Under the pieces are notes generated by a model. That model made no database searches. It was given only the letters and a program-made list of their open reading frames with translations, and was not told the origin of the DNA. The position numbers and the translations under genes are program-made. 64,000 nt of DNA from Chryseobacterium sp. 18061. GTDB taxonomy: Bacteria > Pseudomonadota > Gammaproteobacteria > Enterobacterales > Enterobacteriaceae. Location of the stretch: contig CACSKA010000005.1 of the NCBI GenBank assembly GCA_902706205.1, forward strand, positions 1 through 64,000. The letters are read 5' to 3'. Of the stretch, positions 54,074-64,000 are shown in pieces; the first letter of the stretch is position 1, and the number at the start of each line of letters is the position of its first letter.

Positions 54074-54952
54074 ATGAACAATCATTTCAAGTGTATCGGT
54101 ATTGTCGGTCATCCCCGCCATCCTACCGCGCTAACCACACATGAAATGCTGTACCGCTGGCTGTGTACCAAAGGCTACAATGTTATTGTTGAACAACAGA
54201 TTGCCCGCGAGCTGCAATTAAAGAACGTTGCCACTGGCACCCTGGCTGAAATTGGCCAACAGGCCGACCTGGCAGTAGTGGTCGGCGGTGATGGCAATAT
54301 GCTCGGCGCCGCGCGGACGCTGGCTCGCTACGACATTAAAGTTATCGGCATTAACCGTGGCAACCTGGGCTTCCTGACCGATCTCGACCCCGATAACGCG
54401 CATCAGCAGCTGGCTGACGTGCTAGAAGGCCACTATATCACCGAGAAACGCTTTCTGCTTGAGGCACAAGTGTGCCAGAAAGAGTGCCAGAAACGCATCA
54501 GTACCGCCATTAACGAAGTGGTGCTGCATCCCGGTAAAGTGGCACATATGATTGAATTCGAAGTGTATATTGATGAAGTTTTTGCCTTTTCCCAGCGCTC
54601 AGACGGCCTGATCATCTCGACACCGACCGGTTCAACCGCCTACTCACTTTCAGCAGGCGGCCCAATTCTGACCCCTTCCCTCGACGCTATCACGCTGGTG
54701 CCGATGTTCCCACACACGCTGTCCGCCCGCCCGCTGGTTATCAATAGTAGCAGTACCATTCGCCTGCGCTTTGCCCATCCTCGCAGCGACCTGGAAATCA
54801 GCTGTGATAGCCAGATTGCGCTGCCGATTCAGGAAGGCGAAGACGTGCTGATCCGCCGCTGCGATTACCATCTCAACCTGATTCACCCCAAAGATTACAG
54901 CTATTTCAACACATTGAGTTCAAAACTCGGCTGGTCAAAAAAATTGTTCTGA
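54074..54952 (+). CDS. nadK: NAD kinase
   Basis: 292 residues, as in E. coli. Phosphorylates NAD to NADP with [15 protein letters not shown] and [13 protein letters not shown] motifs of the NAD kinase family; [22 protein letters not shown]. The start at 54074 ([17 protein letters not shown]) is by homology; an in-frame ATG 25 codons upstream overlaps the grpE promoter. Confidence 0.98.
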   Translation: MNNHFKCIGIVGHPRHPTALTTHEMLYRWLCTKGYNVIVEQQIARELQLKNVATGTLAEIGQQADLAVVVGGDGNMLGAARTLARYDIKVIGINRGNLGFLTDLDPDNAHQQLADVLEGHYITEKRFLLEAQVCQKECQKRISTAINEVVLHPGKVAHMIEFEVYIDEVFAFSQRSDGLIISTPTGSTAYSLSAGGPILTPSLDAITLVPMFPHTLSARPLVINSSSTIRLRFAHPRSDLEISCDSQIALPIQEGEDVLIRRCDYHLNLIHPKDYSYFNTLSSKLGWSKKLF

Positions 54953-54970
54953 TTTTTCTTTTCGGCTCTT

Positions 54971-55012
54971 TACTGTATAAAAAACCAGTCTATACTGTAT
55001 GAAAACACAGTT
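54971..55012 (+). promoter_or_regulatory. recN SOS boxes
   Basis: Two LexA sites: TACTGTATAAAAAACCAGTC (54971-54990) and TACTGTATGAAAACACAGTT (54993-55012). Tandem boxes before recN explain its very strong SOS induction in E. coli. Confidence 0.9.
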
Positions 55013-55038
55013 ATGGTTTTTCATACAGGAAGACAACG

Positions 55039-56700
55039 ATGCTGGCACAACTGACCATCAGCAATTTTGCAATCGTACGTGAGCTTGAAATCGATTTTCA
55101 CAGCGGAATGACGGCCATCACCGGCGAAACCGGTGCCGGTAAATCTATTGCGATTGATGCCCTTGGGTTGTGCCTGGGTGGCCGCGCCGAGGGCGATATC
55201 GTCCGCACGGGTGCGACCCGTGCCGATCTCTGCGCCCGTTTCGTCCTGAAAGATACGCCTGCGGCTCAACGCTGGCTGGAGAAAAACCAGCTGGAAGACG
55301 GACGTGAGTGTCTACTTCGTCGGGTAATCAGCAGCGACGGCCGTTCCCGCGGCTTTATTAACGGCACCGCAGTCCCTCTTTCTCAGCTCCGCGAACTCGG
55401 CCAGCTGCTTATTCAAATTCACGGTCAGCACGCGCACCAGCTTCTGGTGAAATCCGAACATCAAAAATCCCTGCTCGACGGCTACGCCGGGGAGTCAGTG
55501 CTCACCCTGCGTATGGCGGAACAATACCGTCAATGGCATCAGAGCTGTCGTGACCTCGCGCAGCATCAGCAGCTTAGCCACGAACGCATCGCGCGTGCGG
55601 AATTACTTCAGTATCAATTGAAAGAGCTGAACGAGTTCCAGCCGCTGGCAGGTGAGTTTGAGCAAATTGATGAAGAATACAAGCGCCTCGCCAACAGCGG
55701 GCAACTGATCAGCACCAGCCAACATGCCATGTCGATTCTGGCCGATGGCGAAGACGCGAACCTGTTAAGCCTGCTGTACAGCACGCGCCAGCTGGTGACC
55801 GAACTGGTCACCATGGACAGCAAAGTTTCCGGCGTGCTCGAAATGCTGGAAGAAGCGTCCATTCAGCTCAGCGAAGCCAGCGATGAACTGCGTCATTACT
55901 GTGACCGTCTCGATCTCGATCCGAACCGCCTGTTTGAACTTGAGCAGCGCATTTCACGCCAGATTGCGCTGGCACGTAAGCACAATGTGACCCCGGAAGA
56001 GCTCCCGGCGTTTTATCAGTCTCTGCTCGATGAACAGCTGCAGCTGGACGACCAGGCCGATTCTGCGGAAACCCTAAGCCTCGCAGTGAGCAAGCACCAC
56101 CAGCAGGCGCTGGAAACCGCCGAACAGCTTCATGCATTACGACAGGCCAGCGCGATTGAATTAGCCGGGCTGATAACCGACAGCATGCACTCTCTTTCAA
56201 TGCCGCACGGGCTGTTCGCGATTGATGTCAGTTTCGAAGCAAATCACCTGACCGCCGAAGGTGCCGACCGCATTGAGTTTCGCGTCACAACCAACCCGGG
56301 TCAACCGTTGCAGCCGATTGCGAAAGTCGCGTCCGGCGGTGAGCTTTCTCGTATCGCACTCTCCATCCAGGTGATCACCGCCCGTAAAATGGAAACCCCG
56401 GCGCTGATTTTCGATGAAGTTGATGTGGGTATCAGCGGCCCAACCGCTGCGGTCGTCGGCAAACTGCTACGCCAGCTGGGGGAATCGACTCAGGTAATGT
56501 GCGTCACGCACCTGCCGCAGGTGGCGGGCTGTGGTCACCACCATTTCTACGTCAGCAAAGAAACCGACGGTGCAATGACCGAAACGCATATGCAGCCGCT
56601 CGATAAACGCGCGCGTTTGCAGGAACTGGCCCGTCTACTCGGTGGCAGCGAGGTGACTCGCAACACGCTGGCGAACGCCAAAGAGTTGCTGGCGGCATAA
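55039..56700 (+). CDS. recN: DNA repair protein RecN
   Basis: 553 residues, as in E. coli. SMC-like ATPase that holds broken DNA ends together during recombination repair. Walker [17 protein letters not shown], two coiled coils, signature [12 protein letters not shown] and Walker [11 protein letters not shown]. Controlled by the two LexA boxes. Confidence 0.98.
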   Translation: MLAQLTISNFAIVRELEIDFHSGMTAITGETGAGKSIAIDALGLCLGGRAEGDIVRTGATRADLCARFVLKDTPAAQRWLEKNQLEDGRECLLRRVISSDGRSRGFINGTAVPLSQLRELGQLLIQIHGQHAHQLLVKSEHQKSLLDGYAGESVLTLRMAEQYRQWHQSCRDLAQHQQLSHERIARAELLQYQLKELNEFQPLAGEFEQIDEEYKRLANSGQLISTSQHAMSILADGEDANLLSLLYSTRQLVTELVTMDSKVSGVLEMLEEASIQLSEASDELRHYCDRLDLDPNRLFELEQRISRQIALARKHNVTPEELPAFYQSLLDEQLQLDDQADSAETLSLAVSKHHQQALETAEQLHALRQASAIELAGLITDSMHSLSMPHGLFAIDVSFEANHLTAEGADRIEFRVTTNPGQPLQPIAKVASGGELSRIALSIQVITARKMETPALIFDEVDVGISGPTAAVVGKLLRQLGESTQVMCVTHLPQVAGCGHHHFYVSKETDGAMTETHMQPLDKRARLQELARLLGGSEVTRNTLANAKELLAA

Positions 56701-56837
56701 ACTTTTTCGGTAACTCAGGGTCATAGACAACAACAAAACGCCGTAAGACCAGTTTCAATGTAAGGCAAGGTCTATTATCATCGGCATATGACAATTGAGC
56801 CGTGAACTGCTCGGGCCCGAAAAGGAATCAAATCACT

Positions 56838-57182
56838 ATGCGCTGTAAAATGCTGACTGCTGCCGCAGCGGTTGCTCTGATGTTGACCGCAGGCTGTTCC
56901 ACTCTGGAGCGAGTGGTTTACCGTCCTGACATCAACCAGGGAAACTATCTGGCACCTAACGACGTCGCAAAAATTCGTGTCGGCATGACACAACAGCAGG
57001 TTGCCTACGCTCTGGGTACTCCGATGATGTCCGATCCGTTCGGAACAAATACCTGGTTCTACGTATTCCGTCAGGAACCTGGCCACGAGAAAGTGACTCA
57101 GCAGACGCTGACCCTGACCTTCAACACCAGCGGTGTACTGACCAACATCGACAACAAACCGGCTCTGACTTCAGGCAACTAA
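56838..57182 (+). CDS. bamE: Outer-membrane assembly lipoprotein BamE
   Basis: 114 residues. Small lipoprotein of the BAM complex; lipobox LTAGC (mature Cys20). [13 protein letters not shown] motif of the SmpA/OmlA family. The start at 56838 matches E. coli. Confidence 0.97.
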   Translation: MRCKMLTAAAAVALMLTAGCSTLERVVYRPDINQGNYLAPNDVAKIRVGMTQQQVAYALGTPMMSDPFGTNTWFYVFRQEPGHEKVTQQTLTLTFNTSGVLTNIDNKPALTSGN

Positions 57183-57197
57183 GCCTGTCGCAGAGGT

Positions 57198-57226
57198 AAA
57201 AAAAGCGCTCATTGAGCGCTTTTTTA
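57198..57226. terminator. Bidirectional terminator bamE/rnfH
   Basis: aaaagcgctc-att-gagcgctttt with A and T runs on both sides, between two convergent genes. Confidence 0.9.
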
Positions 57227-57511
57227 TTTTCCGGCCTTCTCCGCTCGCTGGCGTCGCAGAGCTTTCGGGTCGGCAATCAGCGGGCGATAAATTTCTACCC
57301 GGTCGCCATCATGTACCGCGTCCTGCAATTTAACGGCCCGGCTCCAGATCCCCACCTTGTTGCTGGTGAGGTCGATTTCCGGGCGCAAACGCATTAAGCC
57401 GCTGGCAACAATTGCCTGTTCAACGGTCGCGCCCTCTTCCAGCGAGACCTTATGCAGGTACTGTTTTTCCGGCAGAGCGTAAACCACTTCTACCGTAATA
57501 TTAGCCGACAC
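57224..57511 (-). CDS. rnfH: RnfH/RatB ubiquitin-fold protein
   Basis: 95 residues, UPF0125/RnfH family with a beta-grasp fold ([26 protein letters not shown]). Function uncertain. A GTG start at 57511 gives the E. coli length and overlaps the ratA stop by 11 nt in another frame, implying translational coupling. Confidence 0.9.
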   Translation of the reverse strand: MSANITVEVVYALPEKQYLHKVSLEEGATVEQAIVASGLMRLRPEIDLTSNKVGIWSRAVKLQDAVHDGDRVEIYRPLIADPKALRRQRAEKAGK

Positions 57512-57938
57512 TGTAAACCTCTTTGGCGCGTAGCGTGAAAGCCTGCACCATATTGGAGGCCAGCTCTTTAAAGATGCGGCCAAACGCCATTTCAATCAGC
57601 TTATTGGTGAACTCAAAATCCAGGTGAAACTCGATTTTGCACGCCTCCTGGCTGAGCGGTGTGAATTTCCAACCGCCGATCAATTTCTTGAACGGGCCAT
57701 CCACCAGATGCATCAAAATGCTTTGGTTATCGGTCAGCGTATTTCGGGTGGTGAAGGTTTTACTGATACCCGCTTTCGATACGTCAACCGCCGCCGTCAT
57801 TTGCGACGGCCCGGCCTCCAGCACACGACTCCCGGTGCAACCGGGGATAAAATCAGGATACGCATCTACATCATTCACGAGTTGGTACATCTGTTCCGCG
57901 CTGTAAGGCACGAGCGCAGTACGACTAATCTGGGGCAT
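57501..57938 (-). CDS. ratA: RatA, START-domain protein
   Basis: 145 residues, polyketide cyclase/START family (YfjG). In E. coli RatA has been reported to bind 50S and block 70S formation; homologues (Coq10) bind ubiquinone. Start [13 protein letters not shown] by homology. Divergent from smpB, as usual. Confidence 0.93.
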   Translation of the reverse strand: MPQISRTALVPYSAEQMYQLVNDVDAYPDFIPGCTGSRVLEAGPSQMTAAVDVSKAGISKTFTTRNTLTDNQSILMHLVDGPFKKLIGGWKFTPLSQEACKIEFHLDFEFTNKLIEMAFGRIFKELASNMVQAFTLRAKEVYSVG

Positions 57939-58084
57939 GGCTATTTCCACTCACTGTCATCGCGCAAATAATATCATTTATCCCCTGTTAAAAAAAACGC
58001 TGTGCCGTAACTCGTGCTAAGATACGCCATTGCGCCTCGCGGGAGGATTGAGGCAATGTACAGAAAAGATGACTTCAGGACACT

Positions 58085-58567
58085 ATGACTAAGAAAAAAT
58101 CTAACAAACCTGGATCAGCCACTATCGCGCTGAATAAACGCGCCCGCCACGAATATTTTATCGAAGATGAGTATGAAGCGGGACTGGCCCTACAGGGCTG
58201 GGAAGTCAAATCTCTGCGTGCAGGTAAAGCCAACATTAGCGACAGTTACGTTATCCTGCGTGACGGTGAAGCCTATCTGTTTGGGGCTAACTTCCAGCCG
58301 CTGGCTGTCGCGTCAAGCCACTACGTCTGCGATCCTACCCGTACCCGTAAACTGCTGCTGAACCAGCGCGAGTTGGATTCCCTCATCGGCCAGATTAACC
58401 GCGACGGTTACACCGTGCTTGCGCTCTCCCTTTACTGGAAGAATGCCTGGTGTAAAGTCAAAATCGGCGTAGCGAAAGGCAAGAAACAGCACGACAAACG
58501 CTCCGACCTGAAAGATCAGGAATGGGCGCGTGATAAAGCGCGCATTATGAAACACGCCGGCCGCTAA
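58085..58567 (+). CDS. smpB: SsrA-binding protein SmpB
   Basis: 160 residues, as in E. coli. Binds tmRNA and brings it to stalled ribosomes. RNA-binding OB-barrel ([22 protein letters not shown]) and the basic C-terminal tail that enters the mRNA channel ([24 protein letters not shown]). No ssrA gene follows within the window. Confidence 0.98.
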   Translation: MTKKKSNKPGSATIALNKRARHEYFIEDEYEAGLALQGWEVKSLRAGKANISDSYVILRDGEAYLFGANFQPLAVASSHYVCDPTRTRKLLLNQRELDSLIGQINRDGYTVLALSLYWKNAWCKVKIGVAKGKKQHDKRSDLKDQEWARDKARIMKHAGR

Positions 58568-59333
58568 CACCTTTCATCTGAAACTGTCCTGAAAGCGTGG
58601 ATAACGCTAACGGGACTTTTTTACGTCTGGCACCACCATTCCTTTCCCGCTAACAATTAATTAAAGCCAAAATACAATTACTCACCGGAGATAATTCACC
58701 AGGTCATTAGAACCTTCATGATATATCATGTAGTCCTTAGGCAGCTTAATTAGCACTATTATTCACGGCCTGACGTAAAGGGACCGGGATCGCATATGAA
58801 GGGAATATTTAAAACAAAAAATGAGCATTTCTCTCGCAAACTATCCGTTCAACACATAAGAACCGGTAACGAGTACCCCTCTTCGCCTCTCAGAAACGAT
58901 TTTCTTTTCTGCAGCACTATTCTCAACATTTCAACATATTAAACCGAAACCACTCCGTATCGCACGCATTCGCCCACCTCAGACATCCCTGGCAACTTGA
59001 CGACTCAGGTACTAAAAGTTCATTTTTGCTAAAGCAAAGTTAACCGTTGCTTAATTTGCGCATTCTTTCGTTCCTGTCTATATCATGATCAGTACACACA
59101 GCAATATTAAGCCGATAAAAAACAGGGGTTTTCTTCTCAGGACAATTCACGTCGGACCTGCCGCACAATTTAATTATTCACTGCTTTTAATAGCAACGGA
59201 CTTGCTCGCTCAAAATTTAGGATAAGGGCTAATTCATTTAAGGCATTAACTGCGGGAATACGTTTTATCGTGCGGCGTCGAAACCTTGTTTGTAAAAACG
59301 GTACCACCACTATCGTTGAATGGAGTGATAACC
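58568..59333. other. Gene-free AT-rich region before the adhesin
   Basis: 766 bp with the smpB terminator at the left and no credible ORF. It is AT-rich with several TTAATT/AATTAA tracts, typical of H-NS-silenced surface-protein promoters. I see no tmRNA, tRNA or integrase remnant. It presumably carries the promoter and regulatory sites of the adhesin gene. Confidence 0.6.
58587..58624 (+). terminator. smpB terminator
   Basis: Hairpin gtcctg...cgggac with an inner agcg/cgct stem, then TTTTTT, about 20 nt after smpB. Confidence 0.75.
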
Positions 59334-62300
59334 ATGCGTCCTGTTTCTATTATTTCCGAATTAACTGGCGTATCCAGCACTGTTCAAGCCTCTGAAGTAA
59401 CCCTCACGGCGCCATCCATTGTGAAGCTTCAGCTCGAGCGCTCGGATATCGCCTCTATCACTCGCTCTGGCCAGGATATGGTCATCAAGCTCAACACGGG
59501 CGAGACCTTCACCGTCCGCAATTTTTACGTTGATAACGCGCAAGCCGCAAACCACCTTGTTCTGGAAGACAGCCATGGTGCGCTCTGGTGGGTTCAGGAC
59601 ACCGGTGACAGTTTGAATTTCCAGCAAATCGATAACGTTGACGCCTTTATGGTGGCCGAGGGCGATTCCGACGGTGGTGCCATTTGGCCCTGGGTTCTGG
59701 GCGGCGTCGCTGTTGCTGCGGGGATTGGTATTGCAGCAGGGGGTGGCGGTGGTGGTGGTAGTGGTTCCGACGACAATTCTGGCAGTGGAAACGGCGGTAA
59801 TGGCAACAATAGCAACGGGAATGGCAATAACGGAAATGGAAACGGAGGTGGAGATGGAGATGGAGATGGAAACGGGAACAATGGCAATGGGAATGGGAAT
59901 GGGAACGGGGATCCAGACACCACACCGCCTGCAGCGCCTACCAATCTGGGTGTATCACCAGACGGTACAACACTAACCGGTAACGCCGAGCCGGGCAGCT
60001 CCGTTGAAGTTAAAGATGCGGATGGAAAGGTCATCGGCAACGGCACCGCTGGTAGCGACGGGCATTTCAGCATTACGCTTGATAATCCGCAGATCAGCGG
60101 TGAACAGCTGACCGTTAACGCCACCGATAAGGCAGGCAACGCCGGTCCGGGCGCAAGTGTCACGGCCCCTAACATCGATCTGCCTGAAACGCCGGTTATC
60201 CTCAGCGCCGTTGACGATCACAGTTCAACGCCAACCAGCATCAGCAATAATCAGGTAACCAACGACAACACACCGTTGTTGAAAGGTACAGGCACTGCAG
60301 GCAGCACGGTGCATATTTTCCAGGATCGCCATGAGATTGGCACCGCTGTGGTGGGCAGTGACGGCACATGGAGTTATCCCATCACGACCGCTTTGGTCGA
60401 CGGCCAACATTCCTTCACCGCGATTGCCTTTAATCTGAAGGGTCACAGCCTGGAGTCCTCGCACTTTACGCTGACCATCGATACCCAGGCGCCGGATGCG
60501 CCACAGCTTTCTGCCGTCACCGATGATGTCCAGACGATTGTCGGCCCGCTGCAAAGTGGGTCCGTGACCGATGACGCCAGACCCACGCTCAACGGCAAGG
60601 GCGAAGCGGGCGACACCATCACGGTCTACGATGGTCAAACCAAACTGGGCACCACCACCGTGGATTCCAGCGGCAACTGGAGCTTTACCCCTTCGCAGCC
60701 ACTGTCTGACGGGCCGCACACGCTAATCATTACCCAAACCGACCTGGCTGGGAACATCAGCGCTAATACGCTCTCGCCAACGTTTACCGTGGATACTTCT
60801 CCGCCGGATCCGGTCAACATTACCGACGTAGCAGAAAACGGCGCGACCGTCACCGGCACCGCCGAAGCAGGCAGCACGGTATCGATTTATGATGGTAACA
60901 ACGTCCTGCTGGGCACCACGATTGTGGGCAGCAACGGCGAGTTCATCGTCACGCTCAATCCGGCACAAACGCAGGGCCAGTCGCTGGAAGCTCGCATTCA
61001 GGATGCCGCCGGTAATGTCGGTCAATCAACTGATTTCACCGCCTCAGACTCCGGCTTCCCGGTGCAGCCTATTATCGTCAGCGTCACCGATGATTTCGCG
61101 CCGTCCACCGGGAACGTCGCCAGCGGCGGAGACACCAACGACAATACACCGACCCTCAAAGGGACGGCAGAACCAAACACTATCATCAACATCAGCGATA
61201 ACGGCATTCTGTTACTCCCACCAGTGACCGCCGACGGCAGCGGCAACTGGACCTTTACCCCCCTGCTGCCGCTGGCAGATGGCGATCACGTCTTTACCGC
61301 CACCGCCAATAACGGCCTGGGAACCAGCGGCCCGTCGACCTCGTTCACGATTGATGTCGATACCGTGCCGCCAACGCTGAGCGATCTGGAAGTGGTCGAT
61401 CAGGGTCAGACACTGACCGGGATCACCGAAGCGGGCAGCACAGTGGTAGTGAAAGACAGCCTGGGCAACCAGCTCGGGACCGTCACCGCCGGTCAGGACG
61501 GTAAATTCTCCATCACGCTGAGCACGCCAAAAACCAATGGCGAATCGCTGACGGTCAGCGTGACCGACAAAGCCGCTAACATCGGCACGTCTGAAACATT
61601 CAAGGCACCGGATACCACCGCACCGAACCCACCGACCGGTCTGCTGGTAACGCCGGACGGCCTGCACGTAACCGGTCAGGCAGAGCCGAACAGCACCATC
61701 ACCATTACCGATGGGAATAACAACGTTATCGGCACCGGAATCACCAACGACGCCGGAAACTTTGTGGCAACGCTGGACACACCGCAGCTCAATGGTCAGG
61801 GCTTACTGGCCATAGCCACCGACGCCGCACAAAACCCAAGCCAGCCTGCGAGCGTAGTGGCCCCAGATACCACCGCGCCGGATGCGCCAAATGGCCTGGT
61901 GGTGAACGAGACCGGGACCCAGTTAACAGGGAATGCCGAGGCGGGCAGCACGGTGATTGTGAAAGATCCGGAGGGTAACGTGGTGGGCAGCGTGAAAGCA
62001 GACCCGACGGGCCACTTCACCCTGCCGCTTTCACCGGCGCAGGATAACGGCGAAACGCTGACGGTGACCGCCACCGATATGGCGAACAACACCAGCCTAC
62101 CTGGATTTGCTCACGCACCCGATATCACCGCGCCAGACCAGCCGGTTATCTTGCAGGTGACGGATGATATCCCAGGGATAGTCGGCGCACTGAATAGCGG
62201 AGATACCACCAACGATTCGCAGCCGACGCTCTCAGGTAAAGCCGAAACAGGCTCGACGGTCACCGTCTATGAGAACGGCAATCTGCTTGGCACCGCCATC

Positions 62301-64000
62301 ATCGACGGCAGCGGCAACTGGAGCTTTACCCCTGACAGCCCACTGTCTGAAGGCAGCCATCAATTTATCGTTAAATCCACCGACGCAGCCGGTAACGCCA
62401 GCAGCTCAGCGCCATTTAACATTCTGGTCGATACCGTGGCACCACAGGTTCCGGCCATCACGCTGGTGAATGACGATGCACCCGGTATTCTCGGCCCTAT
62501 TGCAAATACCGGCCTGACCAACGACAGCACCCCAACCATCAGCGGCACCGGCCAACCAGGATCGATTGTCCATCTGTTTGATAATGGTCTTTTGCTCGCC
62601 AGTGTCACCGTGACCCCATCCGGAACCTGGAGCTACACCGTCCCGGATACGACACCGCTGACGGGCACCGATCATTCACTGACTGTCAACGCCAGCGACG
62701 ACTACGGCAATACTTCCAACGATTCAACAGCCTGGACCTTCAAACTGGATACCCTGGCACCCGCTGAGCCTGACTTTACCGGCCTGACCACCTCAGGTGG
62801 TGCGGGAATTGATCCGGGTGCGCTCACCAGCGAGACCAAACCGCATATCACCGGTACTGGCGACGTGGGTTCCATCATCACCATTTACGACAACGGCAAA
62901 GAGATCGGTCAGACCACCGTCGATGGGGACGGTAACTGGAGCTTCACGCCGACGCTGGCACTGGGCGATACCACTCATCTTCTGACCGCCACCGCCACCG
63001 ATGACGCGGGAAATGAGAGCAACCCGGCCAGCTTTACCATCAAGGTCGATGCCACCGCCCCGGATGCACCGCTGATTATTTCAGCCACCGTCGACGACGG
63101 CGCTGTGGTGCTGGCAAACGGCAGCATAACCAATGAGACCGAACCGTTACTGAGCGGGAACAGCGAACCCAACGCCTTCATCACGCTGTATAACAACGGG
63201 GTCGAACTGGCTACGGTGCAGGCTGACGCCAGCGGCGCCTGGAGCTATATACCGGACAGCGACCTGTCCGAAGGACTGCACGTCATCACCGCTACCGCCA
63301 CCGACGAGGCGGGGAACATCAGCCCTATTTCCAATGGCTTCTCGGTGCAAATTGATATCACCGCACCTGACACCCCGGCAGCCCCACTGGTCACGGACAA
63401 CGTTCTGCCGGTGGTGGGTAACGTCGCCAACAATGGGTCAACCAACGACACCACCCCAACCTTTAGCGGCACCGGGGAAGTGGGCAGTACCATTTCGATT
63501 TACAGCGGTAACGACCCTACCCCGCTCGGCACCGCGGTTGTCGATGAAAGCGGCAACTGGAGCTGGACGCCTGGTTCCCCTCTACCGCTTCCAAGTTACT
63601 CCATTAGCACCACCGCCACCGATATTGCGGGTAATACCAGTGCGCATTCTCCGTCGGTCAGCTTCACCATTGATACGTCAACTCCGGACACGCCGGTTAT
63701 CAGCTATGCCCAGGATGACGTAGGTTTTCCTACCCAAGTGAATAACGGCGATACCACCGACGACAGCACGCCGCAACTGACTGGCACCGCAGACGCCAAC
63801 AGTACCGTCACCGTTTCTTATGGCAGCACCGTGCTGGGTATGGTTACCACTGATGAGTCAGGTCACTGGACGCTGCCGCTGACCACCAGCCTGCCGGACG
63901 GCACCTACACCTTCACCGCGGTTGCCACCGATAAAGCCGGTAACATCAGCGCTACCTCAAACGCTTTCACCGTGATCATCGACACAACTGTACTGCAGCC
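59334..64000 (+). CDS. bapA: BapA-like giant repeat adhesin (partial, 3' end beyond window)
   Basis: Open for 1555 codons to the right edge with no stop. Residues 1-115 are a BapA-type prefix (ITRSGQDMVIKLNTGETFTVRNF..., DNVDAFMVAEG). Residues 117-136 form a hydrophobic stretch (WPWVLGGVAVAAGIGIAAG), then a Gly/Asn/Asp linker (137-193). From 193 on there are about 14 Ig-like repeats, alternating about 85- and about 104-residue types, each ending in DTTAPDxP-like boundaries. The family is secreted by a type I exporter and promotes biofilm. Start chosen from GGAG (59322-59325). Position after smpB matches Salmonella bapA. Confidence 0.87.
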   Translation, partial: MRPVSIISELTGVSSTVQASEVTLTAPSIVKLQLERSDIASITRSGQDMVIKLNTGETFTVRNFYVDNAQAANHLVLEDSHGALWWVQDTGDSLNFQQIDNVDAFMVAEGDSDGGAIWPWVLGGVAVAAGIGIAAGGGGGGGSGSDDNSGSGNGGNGNNSNGNGNNGNGNGGGDGDGDGNGNNGNGNGNGNGDPDTTPPAAPTNLGVSPDGTTLTGNAEPGSSVEVKDADGKVIGNGTAGSDGHFSITLDNPQISGEQLTVNATDKAGNAGPGASVTAPNIDLPETPVILSAVDDHSSTPTSISNNQVTNDNTPLLKGTGTAGSTVHIFQDRHEIGTAVVGSDGTWSYPITTALVDGQHSFTAIAFNLKGHSLESSHFTLTIDTQAPDAPQLSAVTDDVQTIVGPLQSGSVTDDARPTLNGKGEAGDTITVYDGQTKLGTTTVDSSGNWSFTPSQPLSDGPHTLIITQTDLAGNISANTLSPTFTVDTSPPDPVNITDVAENGATVTGTAEAGSTVSIYDGNNVLLGTTIVGSNGEFIVTLNPAQTQGQSLEARIQDAAGNVGQSTDFTASDSGFPVQPIIVSVTDDFAPSTGNVASGGDTNDNTPTLKGTAEPNTIINISDNGILLLPPVTADGSGNWTFTPLLPLADGDHVFTATANNGLGTSGPSTSFTIDVDTVPPTLSDLEVVDQGQTLTGITEAGSTVVVKDSLGNQLGTVTAGQDGKFSITLSTPKTNGESLTVSVTDKAANIGTSETFKAPDTTAPNPPTGLLVTPDGLHVTGQAEPNSTITITDGNNNVIGTGITNDAGNFVATLDTPQLNGQGLLAIATDAAQNPSQPASVVAPDTTAPDAPNGLVVNETGTQLTGNAEAGSTVIVKDPEGNVVGSVKADPTGHFTLPLSPAQDNGETLTVTATDMANNTSLPGFAHAPDITAPDQPVILQVTDDIPGIVGALNSGDTTNDSQPTLSGKAETGSTVTVYENGNLLGTAIIDGSGNWSFTPDSPLSEGSHQFIVKSTDAAGNASSSAPFNILVDTVAPQVPAITLVNDDAPGILGPIANTGLTNDSTPTISGTGQPGSIVHLFDNGLLLASVTVTPSGTWSYTVPDTTPLTGTDHSLTVNASDDYGNTSNDSTAWTFKLDTLAPAEPDFTGLTTSGGAGIDPGALTSETKPHITGTGDVGSIITIYDNGKEIGQTTVDGDGNWSFTPTLALGDTTHLLTATATDDAGNESNPASFTIKVDATAPDAPLIISATVDDGAVVLANGSITNETEPLLSGNSEPNAFITLYNNGVELATVQADASGAWSYIPDSDLSEGLHVITATATDEAGNISPISNGFSVQIDITAPDTPAAPLVTDNVLPVVGNVANNGSTNDTTPTFSGTGEVGSTISIYSGNDPTPLGTAVVDESGNWSWTPGSPLPLPSYSISTTATDIAGNTSAHSPSVSFTIDTSTPDTPVISYAQDDVGFPTQVNNGDTTDDSTPQLTGTADANSTVTVSYGSTVLGMVTTDESGHWTLPLTTSLPDGTYTFTAVATDKAGNISATSNAFTVIIDTTVLQ
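59737..59910 (+). repeat. Gly/Asn-rich linker coding repeat
   Basis: Low-complexity DNA made of short units (aatggcaatggg, aacggaaatgga, gatggagatgga) coding a Gly/Asn/Asp linker of about 57 residues between the prefix and the first Ig-like repeat. Such repeats easily change length by slippage. Confidence 0.8.
59910..64000 (+). repeat. Tandem Ig-like domain repeats of the adhesin
   Basis: Repeated coding units with conserved points: boundary D-T-x-A-P-D-x-P, middle T-x-x-G-x-A-E-x-G-S-x-V-x-I, and end ATDxAGNxS. The long type adds TND-T-P-x-L-x-G and W-S-F-T-P. About 14 full units and the start of another are visible; more must follow. Confidence 0.85.

Noticed and set aside
58568..59333. 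Possible ssrA (tmRNA) gene after smpB
   Set aside because: I searched for the tmRNA ends (GGGGCTGATTCTGG-like start, tRNA-Ala-like 3' end with CCA) and the tag-peptide frame and saw none.
59594..60175. Pro-rich 193-codon minus-strand open frame in the adhesin
   Set aside because: Its low-complexity Pro/Ser/Phe content is the complement of the Gly/Asn linker repeat; no start signal.
59910..64000. CRISPR-like or DNA tandem array
   Set aside because: The periodicity is in protein (85-104 residues) and diverged at DNA level; no short identical repeats with unique spacers are present here or elsewhere in the window.

Overview
The window comes from the chromosome of a member of the Enterobacteriaceae. 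The host genes are near-identical in order and protein sequence to the E. coli/Salmonella rrnG-clpB-pheA-tyrA-aroF-rplS-ffh-grpE-recN-smpB stretch. Two things differ from E. coli K-12. A PepSY/DUF2946 pair sits where I would expect yfiR-yfiN-yfiB. A giant BapA-like adhesin follows smpB where K-12 has ssrA. I would place the organism near Enterobacter, Leclercia, Lelliottia or Citrobacter, but the sequence alone does not fix the genus.

Left host arm (1-13716). It opens with the promoters and antitermination leader of an rRNA operon that runs off the left edge. Then come clpB (sigma-32 promoter), pgeF, rluD, bamD, raiA, pheL-pheA with its attenuator, a convergent SMP-30/gluconolactonase-like gene, an ERIC repeat, tyrA-aroF with TyrR boxes, yfiL, and a DUF2946 + PepSY membrane operon.

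Prophage (13717-47444, about 33.7 kb). This is an apparently complete P2/186-type prophage inserted in the 3' end of rplS. A 14-bp core is repeated at both ends. The phage copy restores the last codons and stop of rplS and brings a new terminator, while the native terminator is stranded at the left end. The early block holds int, a 186-type CI repressor, Cox/Apl-like and CII-like regulators, small early genes, a PP-loop (PAPS reductase-like) gene and the gpA initiator. A LexA-box gene and a 19-nt cos site follow. The late block has the canonical P2 order Q P O N M L X, holin, endolysin, lysB, lysC, R S, V W J I H G, FI FII, E/E', T U D, ogr. Three AT-rich cargo insertions break this order: a RelA/SpoT-domain gene coupled to int, a 718-residue nuclease-like/SEC-C gene between cos and Q, and a two-gene module (HNH-like protein plus two-helix membrane protein) between S and V. 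The last two occupy the positions where P2 carries old/tin and fun(Z), so all three are candidate anti-phage systems. I do not recognise the S-V pair as a described system.

Right host arm (47431-64000). It contains the rpsP-rimM-trmD-rplS ribosome/tRNA operon, ffh, ypjD, yfjD, grpE (sigma-32 promoter), nadK, recN (two SOS boxes), bamE, ratA-rnfH and smpB. After a 766-bp AT-rich gene-free stretch comes the start of a BapA-like repeat adhesin, open to the window edge, with about 14 Ig-like repeats visible.
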